43,567 bases of DNA from Cytophagales bacterium (GCA_013298025.1 JAAFJE010000032.1:1-43567); one strand, 5' to 3'. Shown: positions 15,467 to 24,842, numbered from the stretch's first letter. The notes: generated by a model not told the origin, from the sequence alone. Program-made: numbers and translations.

Positions 15467-17176
15467 ATGAGTCATAAAAATCAATTACAGAAACTCGAAC
15501 TCACGTGGATTGGCAAAGGCGAAGAACCTGCACTTGAGCCTCGCATACTGATAGAAAACCCCGAGTACAGCTATGGCGACCCCAATAGCGAAAACATGCT
15601 TATACACGGTGATAACCTCCTTGCTTTAAAAGCCCTTGAACAAGACTATGCAGGCAAAGTAAAGTGTGTCTGTATTGATCCTCCTTATAATACAGGCAGT
15701 GCGTTTGAACACTATGATGATGGCATTGAACATTCTCTCTGGTTATGCTTGATGACTATTAGATTAAAAATCTTGAGGAATTTACTCAGCGATGATGGTT
15801 CAATTTGGATAGCGATAGATGACAATGAAGCACATTACTTAAAGGTTTTGTTAGATGAAATTTTTGGCAGAAAAAATTTCGTCGCTTCGGTTATTTGGGA
15901 AAAAACTTACAGTGAGCGTATGGACGCTAAAGGTTTTAGTACTTCTCATGATTATATTCTGGTTTATAAAAAAACAGAAAAATTTACAGTAAACCAACTT
16001 GATAAAGAACAGGACAAAAAACAATTCAACTTTTATGATGTAAAGGCTAAAAAATATTACAGACGCAGGTCTTTAAGAAAAGAAGGGTCTGAGTCTTTGA
16101 GAAGTGATAGACCTTCAATGTGGTATGAAATTAAAGCACCTAATGGAGATTCCATTTATCCTTTCAAACCTGATGGAATAGAAGGTAGATGGAGGTGGAA
16201 AAAAGAAAATGTTTTAGCAAATATAAATGAACTTGAATTTGTTCAAAAAGATAATTCTAAATGGGAGATATATGTAAAACAATATCTGAATAATGAAGCA
16301 ACTAGACCTCCAGCTACACTTTGGAGACAAGAAGAGGTAGGACATAACCATGAAGCAAAAGAAGAAGTAAAATTATTTAACAAAGTACAAATATTTGGAA
16401 CACCCAAACCTGAAAGATTAATTCAGAAAGTGTTAACTATTGCTTCAAATCCTGGCGACCTAGTTCTTGATTCCTTTTTAGGTTCAGGCACAACCTCAGC
16501 CGTAGCCCACAAAATGGGCAGGCGTTGGATAGGTGTAGAATTGGGCGAACACGCCAAAACACATTGTGTACCTCGTATGCAAAAAGTAATAGATGGCGAG
16601 CAAGGCGGTATCAGCAAAGCTGTTAATTGGCAAGGCGGTGGTGGCTTTAAATTTTATACGCTTGCACCAAGTTTATTAAAACAAGATAAATTTGGTAATT
16701 GGGTGATTAGCGGAGAGTATAATGCCGATATGTTGGCAGCCGCTATGGCAAAGCAAGAGGGGTTTAAATACCAGCCTCATGCAAGTATTTATTGGAAACA
16801 AGGGCAAAGTTCGGAGCAAGATTTTATTTTTACCACTACGCACTTCCTTACCGTAGAAGCATTAGAAAGCATCAAAGAAGAGATGCAAGCAGGCGAAACC
16901 TTGTTGATTTGTTGTAAAAGTTTTCAAAAAGAATGCAAAGACAAATACAGCAATATTACCATTAAAAAAATACCACAAATGCTTTTGGGTAGATGCGAAT
17001 TTGGTAAAGAAGATTACAGCCTAAACATTATCAATATGCCAGCAAATGAACAAGAATCAGCGAATTTGCAAGACGAGCAAGGCTTTAAAAATGAAAAAGT
17101 AAGTGTTCAAGAAATGTTGGATAAGCGTAAGAAACAAAAGCAAAAAACCCTTAACAACCCAACCTTATTTGATTAA
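15467..17176 (+). CDS. Site-specific DNA-methyltransferase (adenine-N6, beta class, type III Mod-like)
   Basis: A 569-residue methyltransferase with the beta-class order. Catalytic motif IV DPPYNTG is near residue 72, then comes a central target-recognition region (about 130-310), and the AdoMet motif DSFLGSGTTSAVAH is at about 335-348. LIHGDNLLALKAL upstream of motif IV is typical of type III Mod. It would protect host DNA and give sequence specificity to the Res subunit. The frame is open from 15398, but that overlaps the helicase; the ATG at 15467 is 2 bases after the helicase stop and starts MSHKNQLQKLELTW as expected. The C-terminal 150 residues are less conserved and may contact Res. 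Confidence 0.9.
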   Translation: MSHKNQLQKLELTWIGKGEEPALEPRILIENPEYSYGDPNSENMLIHGDNLLALKALEQDYAGKVKCVCIDPPYNTGSAFEHYDDGIEHSLWLCLMTIRLKILRNLLSDDGSIWIAIDDNEAHYLKVLLDEIFGRKNFVASVIWEKTYSERMDAKGFSTSHDYILVYKKTEKFTVNQLDKEQDKKQFNFYDVKAKKYYRRRSLRKEGSESLRSDRPSMWYEIKAPNGDSIYPFKPDGIEGRWRWKKENVLANINELEFVQKDNSKWEIYVKQYLNNEATRPPATLWRQEEVGHNHEAKEEVKLFNKVQIFGTPKPERLIQKVLTIASNPGDLVLDSFLGSGTTSAVAHKMGRRWIGVELGEHAKTHCVPRMQKVIDGEQGGISKAVNWQGGGGFKFYTLAPSLLKQDKFGNWVISGEYNADMLAAAMAKQEGFKYQPHASIYWKQGQSSEQDFIFTTTHFLTVEALESIKEEMQAGETLLICCKSFQKECKDKYSNITIKKIPQMLLGRCEFGKEDYSLNIINMPANEQESANLQDEQGFKNEKVSVQEMLDKRKKQKQKTLNNPTLFD

Positions 17177-17187
17177 AAATAATCATT

Positions 17188-18885
17188 ATGATACATAAAT
17201 TACTATTAAAGAATTTCAAACGCATCAAAGATGAGATATTTGAGTTCAATCAATTTGATTTAATTGTTGGGGCAAACAATAGTGGTAAAAGTACAGCATT
17301 GCAAGCATTGGCTATCTGGCAATACTGTGTAGATCAATTTACTTTATCGAAAAGAAAAGGAAGTAGAGGTATTCAAGTAGTACTACCAAACTTTACAGCT
17401 TTGCCTTTGCCTGAGTTTAATTTACTGTGGACGGATAAAGTCAGTCAAGAAAAAGGGAATAACCAAATTTATATTGAAATAGATGTATATTGGAAAGACG
17501 AGCAGAATCAAGAGCAGAATTTTTGTGTATTGATGCGTTATCAATCTCCGCAAGCAGCGTTTGCCATTCCAAAGGGAGATTGGAAAAATTTCACAGAAAA
17601 GATTTCACTTCCAAGCTTTCCAAAGGTTGTATATGTACCCCCATTTTCAGGTTTAGAACCTCATGAAAAATGGATGGATGATGGCAACGTAAAACAACAA
17701 ATAGGGAAAGCACAACCGGGTTCGGTATTAAGAAATTTACTGTTTAGAGTTATTGATAGAGGAAACGTAAAACCCAAAGATAATACAGATTGGCAAGAAA
17801 TAATTAGTAAAGTAAACGAGTGGTTTGGGGTTGAACTACAAGTACCCAATTATGAGAAAGGTATAAGTACCGAAATAGTATCGGAGTATAAAGTTGGAAA
17901 GAAAAGTTTTGATATTATTTCAGGCGGAAGTGGATTTCACCAAATCCTTACGCTATTAGCGTTTGTATATGGGTATCCAGAAGTAAGCACCATTTTGTTT
18001 GATGAACCCGATGCACATTTACATGTAAATTTACAAAGGCAAATTGTAAACTACTTTAAGCTCAACATTGGCAACCAATTCATTATTGCTACTCATTCTG
18101 AAGAGTTTATCAAGAATGTAGAAATCAATTCTATTTTATCAATTTTGTCAGGGAAACCTAAAAGGATTCAGTCAAACAATGAAGTATTACATGCTTTAAG
18201 TGAAATAGATAATATTGATGTGGTAAGAACCGAGCAAAGTCCATTTATTCTTTATGTTGAAGGAGAAGATGATGAGCGTTTGTTATCAGTTTGGGCCGAA
18301 AAGTTAGGAAAGACAGAAGTCTATCAAAAGTTTTACCCTTTTATATTGGGCGGTTCTACCAAAAAAGAAATGCAAGAAAAAGCAGATAGACATTATAAAG
18401 CTTTAAAACAAATAGTGCCGAAAGTCAAAAGAGCAATTTTATTAGATTATGATTCTGACGAAGTAGCCATAAACCCACTTCCAGAAAATAAGGTACTTAA
18501 TGAATGGAAGAGAAAGAACATAGATAATTATTTATTGCTACCTGATGCTTGGAAAAAAGCCGTTGCAAATTCATTAAATCTAAAGATAGATGAATTGTTT
18601 ATACAGGGCTATCTTCAACTAATTGACGAACATTTTAACAATGAAAATTTAGTATTACCACCAAACGCTAATTGGAAAAATGTAAATGCAAGTATTTTTA
18701 AAGTATTAGATGGGAAAAAACTACTATTTGAGAATAAAGATTCATTATTTGAAAAAATAAAGAATCATTCTGGTGGAAGTCTTAAAATCAATAGAAGTAT
18801 TTTAGCTCAAAGTATGGAAGCTAATGAAATACACATAGACATAGAAGTGTTTTTCAACAATTTAGAAAGTATAGTAAATGGATAA
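17188..18885 (+). CDS. OLD-like AAA ATPase with TOPRIM domain
   Basis: A 565-residue protein with an ABC/SMC-type ATPase split around an insert: Walker A GANNSGKS (28-35), signature-like ISGGSGFHQ, Walker B TILFDEPDAHLH and a switch ATHSEEF. A TOPRIM-like segment follows: YVEGEDDERLL (about 353) and AILLDYDSDE (about 415), which give the conserved Glu and Asp-x-Asp. This is the layout of overcoming-lysogenization-defect (OLD) nucleases, also seen in GajA. It lies 11 bp after mod and its end overlaps res by 8 bp, so it belongs to the operon. OLD proteins are not standard type III R-M components. It may be a second effector or a sensor. Confidence 0.85.
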   Translation: MIHKLLLKNFKRIKDEIFEFNQFDLIVGANNSGKSTALQALAIWQYCVDQFTLSKRKGSRGIQVVLPNFTALPLPEFNLLWTDKVSQEKGNNQIYIEIDVYWKDEQNQEQNFCVLMRYQSPQAAFAIPKGDWKNFTEKISLPSFPKVVYVPPFSGLEPHEKWMDDGNVKQQIGKAQPGSVLRNLLFRVIDRGNVKPKDNTDWQEIISKVNEWFGVELQVPNYEKGISTEIVSEYKVGKKSFDIISGGSGFHQILTLLAFVYGYPEVSTILFDEPDAHLHVNLQRQIVNYFKLNIGNQFIIATHSEEFIKNVEINSILSILSGKPKRIQSNNEVLHALSEIDNIDVVRTEQSPFILYVEGEDDERLLSVWAEKLGKTEVYQKFYPFILGGSTKKEMQEKADRHYKALKQIVPKVKRAILLDYDSDEVAINPLPENKVLNEWKRKNIDNYLLLPDAWKKAVANSLNLKIDELFIQGYLQLIDEHFNNENLVLPPNANWKNVNASIFKVLDGKKLLFENKDSLFEKIKNHSGGSLKINRSILAQSMEANEIHIDIEVFFNNLESIVNG

Positions 18886-21550
18886 CATCGCTAATAACAT
18901 CAAACAACGCCTATCTCTTCGTGAACCACTTCAAGATGCACTTGATATTGTAGTTCAATTGGCTCAAACATTAGAACTTAAAAAAGAGGGCGATTTAGCC
19001 ACAGAATTAAAAAAGGTTAAATCACATTTTCCTACTTGTACCGATTTTGAAAGAGATTTTGTTTCTATTGCCTTCTCTATAGCAACAGGTGTAGGAAAAA
19101 CTCGATTAATGGGGGCTATTGTAGCTTATTTGTACTTACAAAAAGACATCAAAAACTTTTTCATTTTAGCACCAAACCTTACGATTTATGATAAACTCAT
19201 TGAAGATTTTGGTAATCCAGCCTATCATAAATACGTCTTTAATGGAATATCAGAATTTGTGCATAACAGACCTGTAGTAATTACTGGTGATAATTACGCA
19301 CAGCAAGGAGCATTGTTTTCAAATTCCGAAATCCGAATCAATATTTTCAACATTGCCAAGTTCAATTCTGACAATAAAGGTTCTAAAAAAGATGGCGTTA
19401 GTTTAGCTCCTAAAATCAAAAGACTATCCGAATACTTAGGACAATCTTATTGGGAATATTTAACTGGTTTAGACGATTTAGTAATTCTAATGGACGAAGC
19501 ACACCGCTACCACGCAGATGCTTCTAAAAATGCTATTAATGAATTAAAACCAATATTAGGCATAGAACTAACCGCTACACCATTTGATGAAAAAGGGAAA
19601 CAATTTAAAAATGTAGTTTATGAATATTCTTTAGCACAAGCCCTATCAGACGGTAAGTTTGTAAAAAACCCTGCTATTGCTACCAGAAAAAACTTTCAAA
19701 AAGGCTCATTAACTGATAGAGAAGTTGAAATCATCAAACTGGAAGATGCTATCAGCATACATCAAGACACCAAAAACGAATTGGAAATCTATTCCAAAAG
19801 TAACGAAGTGAAATTGGTAAAACCATTCATTTTGGTTGTATGTAAAGATATAGCACACGCCAAGGAAATTTACGAACTAATCAACTCAGAAGCTTTTTAT
19901 GATGGGCAATACAAAGGCAAAGCATTACAGATAGATTCATCTACCAAAAAAGAAGAAGACATAGAAAAGCAGTTTGTTTCATTAGAAAATCCAGATAATG
20001 AAATAGAAATTGTAATCCACGTAAATATGCTCAAAGAAGGTTGGGATGTTACCAATTTATACACCATAGTGCCACTTCGTGCTGCCAATGCAGGTATTTT
20101 AATTGAGCAAACTATTGGTAGAGGTTTACGTTTGCCTTATGAGGGTAAACGTACAGGGGTAGATAAAATAGATAAATTGACAGTAGTTGCTCACGAAAAT
20201 TTCAATGCAGTGATTGAAGCAGCTCAAGACCCTAATTCGGTATTAAACAAAATGAGTTTTGTAGAAATAGCCGAAGAAGATTTATCTACTAAAACCACAG
20301 TGGTTACTTCACAGCCAATAATGGTGGAAACTTTTGTAAAAGAACAAGAGAAAATAAATATCATTACAAACCCTCAAGACAAACAAAAAGCACAAAACAA
20401 CTTAGATGCTAAAAAAGCAATTATCAATGCTTTGCCTAATTTTAATTCTTTACCTGAAGTTCGTAAGGTAGAAGATTTATGTAAGGAAGAAGTAAAAAGT
20501 CTAGTAATTAAGCAGATAGAGAAAAACCTATCCGAAGGGCAACTTAATTTATTTGCCGCTCAAATTGTAGAAGAAGCCAAAGTAGTATATGATGTAATGG
20601 TTTCAGAATATAAAAAGAACATTATTGAAATACCACGTATGGACTTAGTCCAAGGTGAAACAAGAGCCGAGTTTAAACATTTTGAATTAGATATTATTGA
20701 ATTCAATTTTCAAGCTTTAGAGCAAGAAATTATTCGATTGGGTTTAAAAGATAAGCAAGTAGAAACACTTAAAGCAAAATCAAGCGGTTTGTATGGCAAC
20801 CCTATTAAACTTATCATCTCGGAATTAATTGATTTTCCAGAAATTGATTATGATGAGAATGCAGATTTACTATATCATTTGGCTACTCAAGCCTATGAAG
20901 CTATAAAATCTAATATAAGTAACGAAGCAGAGTTACCGCAGGCAATCTTTCAGTTTAAAGCCACCATTGCTGAAAGAATTTACAATCAAATGAAGAAACA
21001 TTTTATTTTGCACACTACAGGGTACAATAAACCAAATATTTTACCTTTCCAGAAAATAGAGCAATGGAGTTTTTCATCATTGGTAAATGCGGGCTATAAA
21101 GATTACCGAGATATAGTAAGCCCCACTAACATGATTCCTAAATATGTATTTAGGGGTTTTGAAAAAGCTTGTCATTTTGAATATAAGTTTGACAGTAAAG
21201 CAGAACAAGATTTAGCATTTGTTTTAGAAAATGATACATCGATTATCAAGTGGCTTAGACCAGCTCCCAACCAATTCAGAATTTATTGGGATAATAACTC
21301 AAAAAGATACGAGCCTGACTTTATTGTAGAAACGGAACATAGTATATATATGATTGAGGTGAAACGCTCAGACCAAATAGAAGAAGAAACTGTTTTAGCA
21401 AAAAAAATAGCAGCAGAACGTTTCTGCAAATACGCATCAGAATATACATCAGTTCATCAAGGCAAAAATTGGGAATACTTAATTTTACCTCACAATGAAG
21501 TTAGTAGAACCGTAAGTATGAAATATTTATCGACGATGTTTAAAGGTTAA
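18878..21550 (+). CDS. Type III restriction endonuclease Res-like helicase-nuclease
   Basis: An 890-residue superfamily 2 helicase with a C-terminal nuclease. Motifs: ATGVGKT (about residues 68-74), DEAH in ILMDEAHRYHAD (about 205), TATP in GIELTATPFDE, HVNMLKEGWDV, and motif VI QTIGRGLRLPYEG. The C-terminal PD-(D/E)xK core is EPDFIVE (about 811) with IEVK (about 825). This is the Res subunit that cleaves DNA with Mod after ATP-driven motion on DNA. Standard Res proteins are slightly longer (about 950-1000). Its ATG lies inside the end of the OLD gene. It closes the operon; no further gene follows before the right edge of the island. Confidence 0.9.
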   Translation: MDNIANNIKQRLSLREPLQDALDIVVQLAQTLELKKEGDLATELKKVKSHFPTCTDFERDFVSIAFSIATGVGKTRLMGAIVAYLYLQKDIKNFFILAPNLTIYDKLIEDFGNPAYHKYVFNGISEFVHNRPVVITGDNYAQQGALFSNSEIRINIFNIAKFNSDNKGSKKDGVSLAPKIKRLSEYLGQSYWEYLTGLDDLVILMDEAHRYHADASKNAINELKPILGIELTATPFDEKGKQFKNVVYEYSLAQALSDGKFVKNPAIATRKNFQKGSLTDREVEIIKLEDAISIHQDTKNELEIYSKSNEVKLVKPFILVVCKDIAHAKEIYELINSEAFYDGQYKGKALQIDSSTKKEEDIEKQFVSLENPDNEIEIVIHVNMLKEGWDVTNLYTIVPLRAANAGILIEQTIGRGLRLPYEGKRTGVDKIDKLTVVAHENFNAVIEAAQDPNSVLNKMSFVEIAEEDLSTKTTVVTSQPIMVETFVKEQEKINIITNPQDKQKAQNNLDAKKAIINALPNFNSLPEVRKVEDLCKEEVKSLVIKQIEKNLSEGQLNLFAAQIVEEAKVVYDVMVSEYKKNIIEIPRMDLVQGETRAEFKHFELDIIEFNFQALEQEIIRLGLKDKQVETLKAKSSGLYGNPIKLIISELIDFPEIDYDENADLLYHLATQAYEAIKSNISNEAELPQAIFQFKATIAERIYNQMKKHFILHTTGYNKPNILPFQKIEQWSFSSLVNAGYKDYRDIVSPTNMIPKYVFRGFEKACHFEYKFDSKAEQDLAFVLENDTSIIKWLRPAPNQFRIYWDNNSKRYEPDFIVETEHSIYMIEVKRSDQIEEETVLAKKIAAERFCKYASEYTSVHQGKNWEYLILPHNEVSRTVSMKYLSTMFKG

Positions 21551-21640
21551 AGTATTTAAGCCCCAACTAGTCGTAAGTTCACCTACGACTCAAAAGAAAA
21601 AGAGCGTCTCGCTCGTCCATATCAGATAATACAAAAAAAC

Positions 21641-21675
21641 AGCGCTTCAATACGGCATGGGTGTATCGAAGCGCT
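21641..21675 (-). terminator. Hairpin with T-tract on the minus strand, downstream of res
   Basis: AGCGCTTC (21641-21648) pairs with GAAGCGCT (21668-21675), with ATAC/GTAT extending the stem inward past one mismatch. A run of seven A residues just before it would be the T-tract of a minus-strand terminator. It may also stop plus-strand readthrough weakly. Confidence 0.4.
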
Positions 21676-21706
21676 ATTGGGTTGAGTAACAAGTCAGGAT
21701 TTCAGC

Positions 21707-21753
21707 CCTAGCTGTTTCAAGTTTTCGCCCTCGTTGGAGTTTTCTCCAACGAG
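21707..21753. repeat. Partial MITE end plus perfect 10-bp hairpin
   Basis: CCTAGCTGTTTCAAGTTT at 21707-21724 repeats the end of the palindromic element at 21795. It is followed by CTCGTTGGAG (21730-21739), a TTTT loop and CTCCAACGAG (21744-21753). The hairpin has no T-tract after it, so it looks like part of a second, shorter repeat element rather than a terminator. Confidence 0.55.
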
Positions 21754-21794
21754 ACGTGCGTCAGCAACGAACCAACGCTAAATGCTATAAAACC

Positions 21795-21971
21795 CCTAGC
21801 TGTTTCAAGTTTAAGAACTTGGAACGCCGAATAAGAAGCAGTCTCCGACTGCGACCTTGCTCAAAGTGAACCTACTAAAATATTCAATCTTTGCTGTTGG
21901 TTGTACGGGTGGTGCAGTCGGAGACTGCACTTGATTTATTGTTCCAAGCTGTTAAACTTGAAACAGCGAGG
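21795..21971. repeat. 177-bp palindromic (MITE-like) element abutting the right direct repeat
   Basis: Terminal inverted repeats 21795-21825 and 21941-21971 match at 28 of 31 positions. Inner arms 21838-21852 and 21914-21928 (GCAGTCTCCGACTGC and its complement) match perfectly. The element is too short to encode protein. It ends one base before the right direct repeat begins, exactly at the island border. Confidence 0.75.
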
Positions 21972-21972
21972 A

Positions 21973-22117
21973 GTAAATGCGTAGCCAATACTACCCCCCT
22001 AAAATGAGCATTGCTGATTTCATAACATTTGCTTGATGATTTACCTTACAAAGGTGGCACAAAACAAGCAGGGCATTGCCGACCAATGATGCAAGAAAAG
22101 TGACAAAATGCGAAAAG
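21973..22117. repeat. Right copy of the island-flanking direct repeat, with a truncated SDR gene start
   Basis: A second copy of 11684-11833, lacking CGTAC and with two substitutions. It contains, on the minus strand, the ATG (22021-22023) and about 17 codons of the SDR gene, already frameshifted by the 5-bp deletion and ending at the repeat border. It is therefore a non-functional duplicate of the gene start. Confidence 0.88.
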
Positions 22118-22182
22118 TCATTGGTATGCGTTCTTAAAAAATCGTAAATTGTTCACTAGATTCCTTTCTTATTTTTCAATTT

Positions 22183-22695
22183 ATGTTACGTTTCTTACAA
22201 ATATTACTGGTATGTATTTTTTTGGCTGTACATACCCAAGCTCATACGCCTACAAAGGCTTATAAGTTGCTAGTTTTTTTAGATACAGAATGTCCTCTTT
22301 GTCAGCAATATAGCTCTGTTATTAATACACTTCAAAAGAAATGGGAGAAAAGTATTCCCCTTCAAATTATAGGGATATTTCCATCGAGATTTGTAAATAG
22401 TACAGACATAGAAGCTTTCAAACAACAATACCAAGTGAATTATGTTTGTGTACAAGACAAACATTTGGCTATTGTGAAGCAATGGAAAGCAAAAGTTACG
22501 CCAGAAGTGATATTATTGGATGCAAAAAATACCATTGTGTATCGAGGTTTAATTGATAACTGGTATTATGAATTGGGTAAAAAACGAAGAGAACCCACTA
22601 CCCATTACCTCGATGAGGCGTTACGGGCTATCAGCCAGAAACAAAAGCCATTGGTTACACAAACATCACCCATCGGATGCTTTATTCAACAATAA
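22183..22695 (+). CDS. Exported thioredoxin-fold protein
   Basis: A 170-residue protein with a signal peptide (residues 1-20, ending HTQAHT) and a thioredoxin-like fold: LLVFLDTECPLCQQYSSVI carries a CxxC (CPLC, about residues 38-41), and KAKVTPEVILLD carries the cis-proline loop. It would act in the periplasm or at the outer face of the membrane as a reductase or chaperone for metal or heme proteins. It ends 3 bp before a cytochrome c/copper monooxygenase-like gene, so its likely role is to serve that protein's cysteines, heme or copper. A C-terminal CF pair (IGCFIQQ) is present. Confidence 0.75.
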   Translation: MLRFLQILLVCIFLAVHTQAHTPTKAYKLLVFLDTECPLCQQYSSVINTLQKKWEKSIPLQIIGIFPSRFVNSTDIEAFKQQYQVNYVCVQDKHLAIVKQWKAKVTPEVILLDAKNTIVYRGLIDNWYYELGKKRREPTTHYLDEALRAISQKQKPLVTQTSPIGCFIQQ

Positions 22696-22698
22696 TCT

Positions 22699-23934
22699 AT
22701 GAAGAAACTTTATTTCATTGCCTTTTGTACCATTGTACCTTTATCGCTTTGGGGGCAGCGTATCAATTTCAACGAACATATTGCTCCTATTATTCATCAG
22801 CATTGTACTCCTTGCCATCAACCAGGCGAAGCCGCCCCGTTTAATCTAATTACTTATCAAGACGTTGCCAAACGCAGTAATTTTATCCAAAAAGTTACCG
22901 AAACACGTTATATGCCTCCTTGGCGGGCCGACCCTAATTTTGGTCAGTTTAAAAATGTAAGAAGATTGACTGTAGGACAAATTGCTATGATTAGGGTATG
23001 GATAAGCCAAGGAATGCCAGAAGGAGAACCTGAAAAACTTGTGTCGAAGCCCAAGATAGGTAAGCAATCGGGTATGTCAGCCGATAAAGTTCTTGCATGG
23101 CAACAAGCTTTTACTGTTCCTGCAAATAATAGGGAAGGGTATTATCTGTTTTCGTTACCTTGTAATTTTGATGAAGATACATATATTAAAGGAATAGAAT
23201 TTGTACCGGGCAATAAAAAACTGGTTCATCATGCACGTATTTCGGTAGATACCACTCAACTGCTAAGAGCCACAAATGGGAAGTCGATAGATGATACAAG
23301 TATTGCGCGATATGGCACTGTAAAAATGAAAGAAGAATTTATAGCAGGTTGGGTACCCGGTAATAATGCAGTGGTATATCCGAATGGTATGGCAAAGATG
23401 CTGCCCAAAGGCAGCGATTTACTTGTAAACGTTCATTACGCTCCGAATAATTTGCCCAATCAGCAAGATAGCTCGGTTGTCAAGCTTTATATAGCTCAAA
23501 AACCTATCACCAATCCTGTACAAACCTTTATTTTACATGAAGAACACATCAGCAATCAACCCTTTGAAATTTTGCCCGATACCGTTGTGACGTTCTATGC
23601 TAAAACCCAAGAATTGCCTTACAGCATATCCCTTTTGTCGGTACAGCCACACATGCACGTATTGGGCAAATCGTTAAGATGTTATGCCATTACGCCGGGA
23701 GGCGATATGATTCCTTTGATTAAAATACCTCAATGGGATTTTAATTGGCAAATGACTTACGAGTACGCACAACCATTAACCATTCCTATGGGTAGTATTC
23801 TTTATGCCGAAGCAACTTATGATAATACGGCACAAAACCCCGAAAACTACTTCAATCCTCCTAAAAAAATTACCTACGGTTGGAGTACCACCCAGGAAAT
23901 GATGAACGTCATCTTTCAATATGTTGTACCGTAA
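22699..23934 (+). CDS. Cytochrome c fused to a PHM-like copper monooxygenase domain
   Basis: A 411-residue exported protein (signal 1-19). An N-terminal heme c site CTPCH (36-40) is followed by YMPPW (71-75), where M72 may be the distal ligand. The C-terminal part resembles the copper type II ascorbate-dependent monooxygenase core. Candidate ligands are H177/H178 (LVHHAR), H246 (NVHYAP), H318/H320 (PHMHV) and M401/M402, so both copper sites of the peptidylglycine hydroxylating family appear to be present. Heme could deliver electrons in place of ascorbate. Substrate unknown. The paired thioredoxin-like gene lies just upstream. Confidence 0.75.
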   Translation: MKKLYFIAFCTIVPLSLWGQRINFNEHIAPIIHQHCTPCHQPGEAAPFNLITYQDVAKRSNFIQKVTETRYMPPWRADPNFGQFKNVRRLTVGQIAMIRVWISQGMPEGEPEKLVSKPKIGKQSGMSADKVLAWQQAFTVPANNREGYYLFSLPCNFDEDTYIKGIEFVPGNKKLVHHARISVDTTQLLRATNGKSIDDTSIARYGTVKMKEEFIAGWVPGNNAVVYPNGMAKMLPKGSDLLVNVHYAPNNLPNQQDSSVVKLYIAQKPITNPVQTFILHEEHISNQPFEILPDTVVTFYAKTQELPYSISLLSVQPHMHVLGKSLRCYAITPGGDMIPLIKIPQWDFNWQMTYEYAQPLTIPMGSILYAEATYDNTAQNPENYFNPPKKITYGWSTTQEMMNVIFQYVVP

Positions 23935-23973
23935 AGGTGATAAAATGGCTGTTATAATTGCCACAAATCTATA

Positions 23974-24564
23974 TTAGTGCTGTTGGGTTTTTAAAAACTC
24001 TTGTAGTTGCTTTGGATTGTTTTGATAAGTCGCAATTGCACCAATGTTTGATAGCGTAAATGAAAGCAACGCATCGCTTGAGGTATCTTGTCGGTTTGCT
24101 TGTTTGGCTTTATAATTTCTATAAATGTAAACTAGACTCTTGAAAAGCCCCCAAGGAATACCCCAAAAACCCAATAAAGCTGTTGAAAGCATTGCCTTAT
24201 TGTTCTGTTTGTTTAAACAATCTGGACAGGCAACAAAAATTTCTTTTTGGGAGGTTGTCAAAATAACAAAACTCTTCACCGTATATAGGATTGTACCGTT
24301 AAGTCTTTCTGTTGATTTTCCGCAAGCTGGACAAGGTACGTTTCTCAACAATTCGGAATAGGTTTCTATTTCTTCAATCGAATATTCTTTATTTTGAGCT
24401 GTTACCCCTTGTAAAAGGTCAGGACTAAGGTTTCGTTTTTTTATTTCATTTTCTATGATTCCAAACACTTCTGGTCGCAGTCCACGAGCATTTCTTGTGG
24501 CAATTCTTACAAGTTCATCGTCCGACATTCTTTCATAATTCTTCTCTATGTCTTTTATGTTCAT
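23974..24564 (-). CDS. Hypothetical zinc-ribbon membrane-associated protein
   Basis: A 196-residue protein not assigned to a known function. An N-terminal helical segment (MSDDELVRIATRNARGLRPEV…) resembles small regulatory modules. Two CxxC pairs (CPAC near residue 77 and CPDC near 112) suggest a zinc ribbon. A hydrophobic stretch AMLSTALLGFWGIPWGLFKSLVYIY (split as one or two short helices, about 122-146) follows. Shadow frames on the other strand are not credible. It is the first member, from the left, of a run of minus-strand accessory genes. Confidence 0.6.
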   Translation of the reverse strand: MNIKDIEKNYERMSDDELVRIATRNARGLRPEVFGIIENEIKKRNLSPDLLQGVTAQNKEYSIEEIETYSELLRNVPCPACGKSTERLNGTILYTVKSFVILTTSQKEIFVACPDCLNKQNNKAMLSTALLGFWGIPWGLFKSLVYIYRNYKAKQANRQDTSSDALLSFTLSNIGAIATYQNNPKQLQEFLKTQQH

Positions 24565-24842
24565 CGTATGGATTGGTTAAGAACTTTTGTCATTAAGGTT
24601 GGGTTTGATAGCTTAATGCTAACTTGTTAATAGGCAAAAGTTTTGTTATCGTTTCTGTATTATTTCGGAATTATTTTTAAAATAAGATTTTGATAATTAG
24701 TATGTTACTTGCATAGGTATTGTCAGGCTTTACTCTTTTGGAGCAAAAGGGAACAACTACTTTTTTTGTAATCAGAGCCTGCAACCTACTTATCGTTATA
24801 AGTCAAAAAAGACTTAGGGCAGCAAAGGTGGAAGTATAGCTT

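Noticed and set aside
21551-22182. A further gene at the right end of the defence operon
   Set aside because: All frames are broken. The region is explained by hairpins, MITE-like repeats and the right direct repeat.
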